64,000 nt of DNA from CAVEFW01 sp963643505 (GTDB taxonomy: Bacteria; Actinomycetota; Coriobacteriia; Coriobacteriales; Eggerthellaceae). Below are positions 26,541 through 33,192 of the stretch, piece after piece. Location of the stretch: assembly GCA_963643505.1 (NCBI GenBank), contig CAVIKF010000004.1:158476-222475 (forward strand), read 5' to 3'. The position numbers and the translations under genes are program-made. Below the pieces are notes generated by a model. The model searched no databases. It saw only the letters and a program-made list of their open reading frames with translations, and was not told the DNA's origin. Within the stretch, counting starts at the first letter, position 1. Each line of letters begins with the position of its first letter.

Positions 26541-27131
26541 TTACCAGTTAGCAGGTCTTTCGAAGGTAAAAGTCGGCTGTTCCCACAAAACAACCGCACC
26601 CTTGCTTCTCGTTGCCGCCATATCGATGAGGCGTTGGTTCGCGCTGCCGCGCCACTTCAACTCGTAAGAATGAAGCGACTCCACGAAAGGACCGTCCACC
26701 AAGACGTCGATATTCCCGAGAAGCTCTGCGATGGCCTCCCTCTCCTGCGACATTGCAATCAAATCCTCGTACAGGTAGCCGCTAAACGCCCATACGTTAT
26801 ACCCGTCCTCCTTGAGGGCGCGAGCCAACTGGGCACACGCCTCAGGTTGCTCAAAGGGCTCTCCGCCTGAAAGGGTAACGCTTTTGACTAGAGGATTCGC
26901 CTTGATCTCGTTGTAGACATCCTCCACTGTCCGCAGCGTGCCTCCCCCAACGACTTGGCTTTTGGGGTTGTGGCACCCCGGGCAATGATGGCTGCATCCT
27001 TGGACGAACACGCCAAAGCGAAGACCGGGTCCATCGACAATAGTGTCGTTCACCGTTCCGTACATACGAATGTCCAGAGGGTTCTCCACGGGCCCTATCT
27101 TCTCCTCATAACAAAGCTTGCTCAAGAACAT
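26541..27131 (-). CDS. nrdG: Anaerobic ribonucleoside-triphosphate reductase activating protein
   Basis: Radical-SAM activase that installs the glycyl radical on NrdD. The 196-residue product has the [4Fe-4S] motif CSHHCPGCHNP (a CX3CX2C pattern, about 46-53), SGGEPFEQPEACAQL for SAM binding and VDGPFVES, which is typical of NrdG. I place the start at ATG 27131 (GGAGG ten bases upstream), which already gives about 20 residues before the conserved core. An in-frame extension to GTG 27239 (AAGGAG nine bases upstream) is possible but would translate the region of paired hairpins, so I prefer the shorter form. It lies downstream of nrdD but beyond a terminator. Confidence 0.9.
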   Translation of the reverse strand: MFLSKLCYEEKIGPVENPLDIRMYGTVNDTIVDGPGLRFGVFVQGCSHHCPGCHNPKSQVVGGGTLRTVEDVYNEIKANPLVKSVTLSGGEPFEQPEACAQLARALKEDGYNVWAFSGYLYEDLIAMSQEREAIAELLGNIDVLVDGPFVESLHSYELKWRGSANQRLIDMAATRSKGAVVLWEQPTFTFERPANW

Positions 27132-27137
27132 GAAAAT

Positions 27138-27223
27138 CCCGCCTCCAAGCCAGAAGGATGAACCCGCCACAATAGGGCGGTGCCCGCAGTTGAATTCCTG
27201 GCTTTCGGCCCAACGGGGCCGAA
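27138..27223 (-). promoter_or_regulatory. Structured leader of nrdG with alternative hairpins over the ribosome site
   Basis: In the transcript, a perfect 8-bp hairpin (TTCGGCCC / GGGCCGAA, 27204-27223) is followed by CCGCCC (27175-27180), which can pair either with GGCGGG at 27163-27168 or with GGCGGG at 27138-27143. The latter overlaps the GGAGG ribosome site of nrdG. The two pairings exclude each other, as in a translational switch. No known riboswitch class is recognisable. Confidence 0.4.
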
Positions 27224-27368
27224 TCCCCATTCCAACCACAATGTAGGGCTCCTTCAAGGTCTAGCATCGGTCCATCGCATATAATGACCTGAAGACGGAA
27301 CTGGAACTACCATACCGTCTTACACCCCAATAAAACAAGTCTTGACATTGCACAAGTTTCAACGAACA

Positions 27369-27397
27369 TAAAAAGAAGGTCGCCCAAAGGCGGCCTT
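27369..27397 (-). terminator. Terminator of nrdD
   Basis: On the minus strand AAGGCCGCC and GGCGACCTT form a 9-bp stem with one mismatch and a TTTG loop, followed by CTTTTTA. It lies about 50 bases beyond the nrdD stop. Confidence 0.75.
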
Positions 27398-27448
27398 CCT
27401 CAATTCTTGGCGTGCCCGTTTTTACAAACGAGACAAGAGCCGACGGAA

Positions 27449-29797
27449 CTACTCAATCGCATGCTTCACGCGATCGGCCTCCTCGGCGCGCTTCGCGTCG
27501 TTGAAACGATCAAGCGTGCCAACGAGGTAGCCCGTGATGCGGCGAATGCGCTCGAAACCGGGAGCACCATCATCCTCGTGGCGACCGCACTTCGGACACG
27601 TGTCCCCGATGATGCCGTTAAAGCCGCAAATCGGGTCGCGGTCGACCGGATGGTTGACGCTGCCGTAACCCATACCGGACTCCTTCATAAAACGGATAAC
27701 GCTTTCGAACGCCTCAAGGTTCTCCGTGGGATCGCCATCAAGCTCGATGTAGCTGATATGGCCACCGTTGGTCAAGGCATGATAGGGAGCCTCGATGCGA
27801 ATCTTGTCAAAGGCGCTGATCGGGTAATACACCGGGACATGGAAGCCATTGGTGTAGTAATCGCGATCGGTGACGCCAGGAATGGAGCCAAAACGGGCGC
27901 GATCAAGACGGACAAAGCGGCCGGAAAGACCCTCGGCAGGCGTCGCGATGAGCGTGTAGTTCAGGTGGCGCTCCTGAGAAATCTTGTCGCAATAGCTGCG
28001 CATATGGCCGACGATCTCGAGACCGAGACGTTGGGCCTCGGGGCTCTCGCCATGGTGTTTGCCCGTCAATGCAACGAGGCACTCAGCAAGGCCAATAAAG
28101 CCGGTGGTAAGCGTACCCTGCTTCAAGACCTCTCGCTGCTCATCGTTAGGAGAGAGATTCTCGGAGCCGACCCAGACACCCTGCCCCATGAGGAACGGGG
28201 CATTGTAGACCTTCTTGCGACACTGAATCTCGAAGCGCTCGTCGAGCTGGCCGGTCACAAGACGGAGCTTTGCGTCAAGCAGCTCGAAGAACAAATCCAA
28301 GTCCCCGTGGGAGCGGATGGCAAGACGAGGCAGGTTGATGGAGGTGAAGCTCAGGTTGCCGCGTCCGGGAGTCTTCTCGTAATCGGGGTCAAACACGTTG
28401 CCCATGACACGGGTACGACAACCCATGTATGCGACCTCAGTCTCCGGCGTACCCTTGTAGTACTGGGCGTTGAAGGGAGCATCAAGGAAGCTGAAGTTCG
28501 GGAACAGGCGCTTTGCGGAGCAATGCATCGCCAACTTAAACAGGTCGTAGTTAGGATCCTCGGGATTGTAGTTGACGCCTTCCTTCACACGGAAGATTTG
28601 GACCGGGAAGATCGGGGTCTCGCCATGGCCGAGGCCCTCCTCGGTCGCAAGAAGCATGTTGCGGATGACCATACGGCCCTCCTCGGAGGTGTCCATACCG
28701 TAGTTGACAGAGCTGAACGGCGTCTGCGCACCTGCGCGGCTGTGCATGGTGTTCAGGTTGTGGACCAAGGCCTCCATAGCCTGGAAGGTCTTGCGGTCGG
28801 TATCGGCGTATGCGTTCTTGGCAGCATATTCCATGGCCTTCGCGACAGTTGCCTCATCGATACCGGCAGCTTTGAGCTTCTCGGCGACGAGCTCGGTGTA
28901 ACCCTCATCCATCTTGCAAGAGGCAACGATGCCGGTCTCGACCTCAACCTCGGCAAGAAGATTCTCGGTAAAGGAACGGACGTCTTCGATCTCGGTGAGG
29001 AGGTCGAGTGCGCCGGCAAGGGTCTTCTTGTAGAGGCGGCGATAGGTCTTGCGAACGCCATCTGCCAGACCGTAGTCGAAGTCGCAAACGGATTGGCCGC
29101 CGTGTTGGTCGTTTTGGTTGGATTGGATGGCGATGCAAGCGAGGGCGCTGTAGCTCGCGATGTCGTTGGGTTCGCGCAAAACGCCGTGGCCGGTGCTGAA
29201 GCCGTCCTTGAAAAGCTTGCGCAGCTCAATTTGGCAACAGGTGGTCGTCAGCGTGTAGAAATCCATATCATGAATGTGGATGTCACCCTCGCGATGGGCG
29301 CGGGCGAATTGCGGATCGATGACGCACATCTCATAGAACTGCTTAGCAGCCTCGGAGCCGTACTTGAGCATGGTACCCATAGCGGTGTCAGCATCAATAT
29401 TGGCGTTCTCGCGCTTCATATCGGAGTCGCTTGCTTTGCTGAACGTGATGTCTTTCAGCGTCTGGATAAGGCGGCTGTTTGCGTCGCGAACACGACTGCG
29501 CTCGGCACGGTACAGGATGTAGGCCTTGGCGGTCTGGACGAAGCCTTCCTCGATGAGCGTCTCCTCGACGAGGTCTTGGATGCCCTCGACCGTAGGGATA
29601 TCGGCGCCCTTCTTCTCAAGAGCATCGATCTTTGCGACGACCTTGTCCGAGATCAGCTCCGCGGTGTCACGACCCTGCATGGAGCTGGAGGCATTGAATG
29701 CCTTAGCGATCGCGTCGGTAATCTTCCCCCGCTCGAAAGAAGCCGTACGCCCGTCACGTTTTCTGATAAGAGTAGTCAAGACTGTCAGTCCTTCCAT
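27449..29797 (-). CDS. nrdD: Anaerobic (class III) ribonucleoside-triphosphate reductase
   Basis: Reduces NTPs to dNTPs by glycyl-radical chemistry under anoxia. The roughly 782-residue product has an N-terminal ATP-cone (IRKRDGRTASFERGKITDAI), the catalytic barrel (HIHDMDFYTLTTTCCQIEL; TPFSSVNYGMDT), a C-terminal zinc ribbon (CGFNGIIGDTCPKCG) and the radical-bearing Gly in RRITGYLVG, 26 residues from the end. The start is ambiguous: ATG 29797 is annotated, but TTG 29779 has GAAGGA eight bases upstream and would begin directly at the ATP-cone. NrdR-box-like sites lie about 200 bases upstream. A very long open frame on the opposite strand is an antisense shadow. Confidence 0.96.
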   Translation of the reverse strand: MEGLTVLTTLIRKRDGRTASFERGKITDAIAKAFNASSSMQGRDTAELISDKVVAKIDALEKKGADIPTVEGIQDLVEETLIEEGFVQTAKAYILYRAERSRVRDANSRLIQTLKDITFSKASDSDMKRENANIDADTAMGTMLKYGSEAAKQFYEMCVIDPQFARAHREGDIHIHDMDFYTLTTTCCQIELRKLFKDGFSTGHGVLREPNDIASYSALACIAIQSNQNDQHGGQSVCDFDYGLADGVRKTYRRLYKKTLAGALDLLTEIEDVRSFTENLLAEVEVETGIVASCKMDEGYTELVAEKLKAAGIDEATVAKAMEYAAKNAYADTDRKTFQAMEALVHNLNTMHSRAGAQTPFSSVNYGMDTSEEGRMVIRNMLLATEEGLGHGETPIFPVQIFRVKEGVNYNPEDPNYDLFKLAMHCSAKRLFPNFSFLDAPFNAQYYKGTPETEVAYMGCRTRVMGNVFDPDYEKTPGRGNLSFTSINLPRLAIRSHGDLDLFFELLDAKLRLVTGQLDERFEIQCRKKVYNAPFLMGQGVWVGSENLSPNDEQREVLKQGTLTTGFIGLAECLVALTGKHHGESPEAQRLGLEIVGHMRSYCDKISQERHLNYTLIATPAEGLSGRFVRLDRARFGSIPGVTDRDYYTNGFHVPVYYPISAFDKIRIEAPYHALTNGGHISYIELDGDPTENLEAFESVIRFMKESGMGYGSVNHPVDRDPICGFNGIIGDTCPKCGRHEDDGAPGFERIRRITGYLVGTLDRFNDAKRAEEADRVKHAIE

Positions 29798-29990
29798 CAA
29801 TCAGTCGACGAGGGTCCGAGCGTTCTCCTTCGAACACCCGAGCCCCCTCGAAATCCTACGTGCTTTCACGCGACGCGCACCTTTGCACCCCACGCATTTT
29901 GTTCCCGTTTTCGCCCATTTGACGCAATGTGCGCCTCTACGTGCGATTTTCTACATATTGAGTAAAATCACGCTATTTACAGCTACGACC

Positions 29991-30035
29991 CACGATATGT
30001 TGTGGGTCGCCGTAAATTTACTGGGTTATATAGTA
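29991..30035. promoter_or_regulatory. Tandem NrdR-box-like operators upstream of nrdD
   Basis: CACGATATGTTGTG (29991-30004) closely fits the NrdR-box pattern CACwATATaTwGtG and is embedded in a longer dyad, ACCCAC...GTGGGT. A second box at 30022-30035, with a matching right half TATATAGT, is centred exactly 31 bp away, the usual three-turn spacing. It overlaps the likely -10 region (TACTAT, TATAAC) of the nrdD promoter on the minus strand, as expected for repression when dNTP or ATP levels signal sufficiency. Confidence 0.65.
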
Positions 30036-30174
30036 GCCAAGTTTTTCTCTCGTTCAAGACTTGTCTATAAGTTTTTTAGGAAATTCCTGAAAGACAAAAA
30101 TCGTTGGATCGAGACGACAGGAAAACACCCCCGGCGTGACACCCCAGTGACGCCGCAGTAAGGACCCCTGCGGG

Positions 30175-30263
30175 CACACGCCTGTCGATCCTCAATACAC
30201 AACAACGCATACGACGGCAAGCTGGAAAACGCGGCTCTTATGGACACACGCCTGTCGATCCTC
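30175..30263. repeat. Pair of 19-bp direct repeats, 70-bp period
   Basis: CACACGCCTGTCGATCCTC occurs at 30175-30193 and 30245-30263, identical in all 19 bases. The second copy ends two bases from the stop codon of the methyltransferase-like gene, so the pair occupies its 3' flank. The remainder of the 29.8-30.26 kb gap holds the nrdD leader and NrdR sites; otherwise I see nothing in it. Confidence 0.85.
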
Positions 30264-30264
30264 G

Positions 30265-31179
30265 CTACTCCTCGTCGAGAATACCACGGACATCGTGGAC
30301 GGAAAGGCCCATGAGACATGCTGCAAGACCACCCGTATAGGCTGGAGAGGCGTCTCCTGAGGCACGGAGGAACTGCACACCCGCGACGCGGAGGGCCATA
30401 GCGACGTCGAACATCTGGTTCGGATCGAAATAAGGGTTCTCCTCTGTGGGATACCCCTGGCGCTTGTCGCGCTTGTTGACCTCAAGAGTAACCATGACCG
30501 GAAGGTCGCATGCCGAAATGACGCGCTTTGCGAGAGCGAGTGCCCCCTCAGGGCCCACGGCGGTCTCAAAACCCGCAACTGACGCGCCAAACTCGACCAT
30601 GACGGAAACCGCGTCCTCAAGGGACTCCCCACTCTTGAAAAGGATACCGTCGCCGTCAACCTTCACGGTGGCGAAGACCGGCTTGTCGGTCACCATACGC
30701 AAACCCATGAGCGCGCATTTCAGAATCGTCGTGTTGTCAAAGCCGGTCAACAGGTATCCGTCAAACTCACCCGCGGCCTCAAAGGCACGAGCCGCGCGAC
30801 AATACTGATCGCGGTTCTCCTTGAGCGACGTCTTGGAAGAAGGATCGAGCGGCAAACCCGTGAGACCCAATTCCACGAGGATGTGTTGGGGCCTGCACTC
30901 GGCGACAATCGCAAGGGCAGACTTGGCGAGCTCGGGCAATCGGTCGACAAGGTTGCGATAGGCAAGCTTGGAGGGCAGCAGGTCCTTGGACTCCACCACC
31001 ATGCATTGGGCGCTGGTCGCCTTCTCGACACGATAGACATCTTGGATCGAGTCCTCCTCTATAAGGAGCATCATCTCGAAATCGTCATCCACGTCCGACC
31101 CCTGACGACGCAACGTGGGGCGAACAGAATCAGTGCAAACCAGCATATCTTTATGGAAGCGCATCGCGATATCAGCCAT
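30265..31179 (-). CDS. Homocysteine-methyltransferase-like domain protein lacking zinc ligands
   Basis: The 304-residue product aligns by eye with the N-terminal homocysteine domain of the MetH in this window: FATVKVDGDGILFKSGESLEDAV against FVTMTFEEDGRTFLGTPPEVAAAV, then VAGFETAVGPEGALALAKRV against MGVNCSLGPAEMLPIVTKI. At the first zinc Cys (NCS in MetH) it has FET, and the GGCCGT motif that supplies the other two Cys is replaced by RASGDASP. It cannot bind zinc in the standard way, so it is unlikely to methylate homocysteine by the usual mechanism. AGGAGG precedes ATG 31179. It is divergent from metF-metH. Function unknown; a regulatory, corrinoid-chaperone or alternative methyltransferase role is possible. 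Confidence 0.75.
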   Translation of the reverse strand: MADIAMRFHKDMLVCTDSVRPTLRRQGSDVDDDFEMMLLIEEDSIQDVYRVEKATSAQCMVVESKDLLPSKLAYRNLVDRLPELAKSALAIVAECRPQHILVELGLTGLPLDPSSKTSLKENRDQYCRAARAFEAAGEFDGYLLTGFDNTTILKCALMGLRMVTDKPVFATVKVDGDGILFKSGESLEDAVSVMVEFGASVAGFETAVGPEGALALAKRVISACDLPVMVTLEVNKRDKRQGYPTEENPYFDPNQMFDVAMALRVAGVQFLRASGDASPAYTGGLAACLMGLSVHDVRGILDEE

Positions 31180-31289
31180 GAGTCCTCCTGTTCAGTCGTT
31201 CAACAACCTCCCAATAACCGTTCACCCCATTTTTGCAAAGATTCACACATTACACAAACGACCACCACATTCGCTTCACATTCGCGTTT

Positions 31290-31421
31290 TATAATCTGCT
31301 CATCGCAAGAGATCCCCTTCACTCAAGCGATTCAATGCCAGGCGAAAACTCGAGAATTTGCCTGAGCATCCCCTCCTAAGGAACCGAGTGACGCCCCTGC
31401 CACTCGGTTCTTCCCATTTTT
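31290..31421 (+). ncRNA. Candidate structured small RNA or attenuated leader upstream of metF
   Basis: A TATAAT box (31290-31295) is followed by about 75 nt that fold into a three-way junction: P1 TGCTCA/TGAGCA (31297-31302, 31363-31368), P2 ATCGC/GCGAT (31302-31306, 31327-31331) with a symmetric AA/AA internal loop and GAG/CTC, and P3 CAGGC/GCCTG (31339-31343, 31360-31364). A perfect 10-bp terminator hairpin (GAACCGAGTG/CACTCGGTTC, 31381-31410) and TTCCCATTTTT close it. The P2 loop and the stretch after P1 both carry ATCCCCTYC, which could pair with ribosome-binding sites. As metF seems to have its own promoter further down, an independent RNA is as likely as a riboswitch. The -35 box is weak. 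Confidence 0.5.
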
Positions 31422-31476
31422 GGACCCAAAAACCGGTTTATAGGCTTGTGGGCAGATGCCCAGCCGCCACGTCACG

Positions 31477-31482
31477 TATAAT
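31477..31482 (+). promoter_or_regulatory. -10 element of a probable leaderless metF transcript
   Basis: A perfect TATAAT lies seven bases before the A of the metF ATG, the normal distance to a transcription start. A short palindrome GGGCAGATGCCC (31450-31461) sits just upstream where an operator might be. No clear -35 box is visible. Confidence 0.45.
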
Positions 31483-31488
31483 CGAGGC

Positions 31489-32421
31489 ATGGATACTTCA
31501 CAAAACAGCGTCGCCGGCATGCAGGCGATCAAAACCATCTTTAGCGATGCGCGCAATCAGGGACGCCGCCCCACAAGCTTCGAGATGTTCCCGCCCAAGG
31601 GGGAACTCGGTGTCGAGGAGGCGAGGGCTGTCGCGGCAGAGCTTTCTGCGCTCAACCCAGATTTCATCAGTGTCACCTGCTCTGCGGGCGGCTCTGGCAA
31701 CGGTACAGAAAAAGCCGGGGGCACGGGGAATCGCACCGTCACGGTCGCGTCGATCATCCAAGATGAGTTCAAAACATCCGCTATGGCCCATCTCACCTGC
31801 TATAACGCCACCGAGGAGTCGATTTTTTCGGCAATGGACGAGATGAAATCCGCCGGTATCGTCAACGTATTGGCCCTCCGAGGCGATCCGATTCCCGGGG
31901 TCGAGCCCGCCAGTTTCCATTATGCGAAAGACCTCATTCCCTACCTGAAGAACGCTGGGTTTTGCGTAGGCGCCGCAGCCTATCCCGAGGGTCATATTTC
32001 TTGCACCGATCCGCGCGCGAACATCCTTCACCTCAAGCAAAAGCAAGATGCCGGCGCCGACTTCTTCGTCACGCAATTGTTCTTCGACAACAACGTGTTC
32101 TATCGCTTTTGGGAAGACGCCCAAGCAGCAGGCATCACCGTCCCTATCACTTGCGGAATCATGCCGTTTATGAGCAAAAGCCAAATCCAACGGATGGTGT
32201 TCATGTGCGGGGCGAGCCTGCCCTCCCCCATCATCAAGCTCCTCGCCCGTTACGAGAACGACGCGACCGCCTTGGTGCAGGCGGGCATCGAATACGCAAA
32301 CGCCCAGTTAACGGATCTTGATGCTCACGGCGTTGATGGCTTGCATGTATACGCCATGAATCGTCCTGCGATTGCGCGCGCCGGTATAACCGCCCTCGAG
32401 GTTGCTCGTTGCGCACGCTAA
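31489..32421 (+). CDS. metF: Methylenetetrahydrofolate reductase
   Basis: Reduces 5,10-methylene-THF to 5-methyl-THF, the methyl donor for MetH. The 310-residue product has the TIM-barrel family pattern: SFEMFPPKGE (about 31-40, with the catalytic Glu), FISVTCSAGGSGN (about 60), LALRGDPIPG (about 125), DFFVTQLFFDNNVFYRF (about 200) and GIMPFMSKSQIQRM (about 225). I start at ATG 31489; an in-frame ATG 33 bases upstream has no ribosome site and adds unconserved residues. No Shine-Dalgarno sequence is at a useful distance (GAGG is one base away), which with the adjacent TATAAT suggests a leaderless mRNA. It is the first gene of a three-gene plus-strand operon. Confidence 0.93.
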   Translation: MDTSQNSVAGMQAIKTIFSDARNQGRRPTSFEMFPPKGELGVEEARAVAAELSALNPDFISVTCSAGGSGNGTEKAGGTGNRTVTVASIIQDEFKTSAMAHLTCYNATEESIFSAMDEMKSAGIVNVLALRGDPIPGVEPASFHYAKDLIPYLKNAGFCVGAAAYPEGHISCTDPRANILHLKQKQDAGADFFVTQLFFDNNVFYRFWEDAQAAGITVPITCGIMPFMSKSQIQRMVFMCGASLPSPIIKLLARYENDATALVQAGIEYANAQLTDLDAHGVDGLHVYAMNRPAIARAGITALEVARCAR

Positions 32422-32430
32422 AGGCGCCCG

Positions 32431-33192
32431 ATGGCAAAAGACACTCTCTCATACGCAAAAGGCTCGCTTCGGTGCCGGATCGACATCGATAACGCTCTTG
32501 CGTATTTAGGGCACGTCAATCAAGCCATAGACGAGGAGCTCTCCTCGCGACTTCGGACGATGGCATTCCGGTGCGAGGAGGAGCACGTCCCACGCTATCT
32601 TTGGCGCACCTTCGAGCTCAACTCCTCACAAGAAGAGCTATTTCTCAAGAAAAGCTCGATTACCCTCCCGGGGTCTTCCATCCGCGCACATCTCGCAGGG
32701 GCAACTCACGCTTCCCTTGTAGCCGTGACCATAGGCGCCGCATGGCAACGGACCATAGCCCAGCTCAATGCGACAAGCGCCACGGACGCCCTGCTCTACG
32801 ACGCCTGCGCAAGCGCGCTGACAGAGTCGGCGATCGAGGAGGCCCATCGCCTCTTGGCTCTCGCCGCCCGAAAAGAGGGGCTCGAGGCGCACGCCCGCTT
32901 CAGTCCCGGCTATGGGGACCTCCCCCTCTCGATACAATCCCCGTTTCTTCAGGAGATAGATGCACCGCGAAAAATAGGCATCACGACGACGGAGAGCAAC
33001 TACCTCGAACCCGCAAAGAGCACCACCGCCATCGTTGGCCTATTCAGACCGGGTGTCGGCAGTGGCGAGGGTTTAAACTTATGTGAGATATGCTTCGCGC
33101 ATGACTACTGCAACTTCCGCGAGCACAACACCACCTGCCATGGTTGTACCGTTGGCGCCACGACTAGACAACGGGACGAGGAGGCGCAATGA
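32431..33192 (+). CDS. Stand-alone MetH activation-domain protein with Cys-rich tail
   Basis: The 253-residue product corresponds to the reactivation domain that is normally the C-terminus of MetH; it carries the SAM-site motif ARFSPGYGDLPLSIQ (about 157-170) and GIT TTESNYLEPAKS. The tail adds CX2CX5CX8CX2C (LCEICFAHDYC through CHGC), a possible iron-sulfur or zinc site. It starts nine bases after metF and overlaps the metH start by four bases (ATGA), so translation is coupled. Split activation proteins of this type occur in Thermotoga and many anaerobes. The partner reductase is unknown here. Confidence 0.88.
   Translation: MAKDTLSYAKGSLRCRIDIDNALAYLGHVNQAIDEELSSRLRTMAFRCEEEHVPRYLWRTFELNSSQEELFLKKSSITLPGSSIRAHLAGATHASLVAVTIGAAWQRTIAQLNATSATDALLYDACASALTESAIEEAHRLLALAARKEGLEAHARFSPGYGDLPLSIQSPFLQEIDAPRKIGITTTESNYLEPAKSTTAIVGLFRPGVGSGEGLNLCEICFAHDYCNFREHNTTCHGCTVGATTRQRDEEAQ

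Noticed and set aside
27407..29965. An 852-codon open frame on the plus strand opposite nrdD
   Set aside because: It mirrors the codons of the well-supported nrdD gene, is Val/Ala/Leu/Gly-rich without any domain, and arises from codon bias in a GC-rich gene. Similar antisense frames lie opposite glnN, the acyltransferase, the ThDP enzyme, rho and acnA.
31297..31421. SAM-I, SAM-IV, cobalamin or T-box riboswitch before metF
   Set aside because: None of the core motifs is present (no GATGAAA..CCGGCAACC, no B12 box, no AGGGTGGNACCGCG); the fold is a simple three-way junction.
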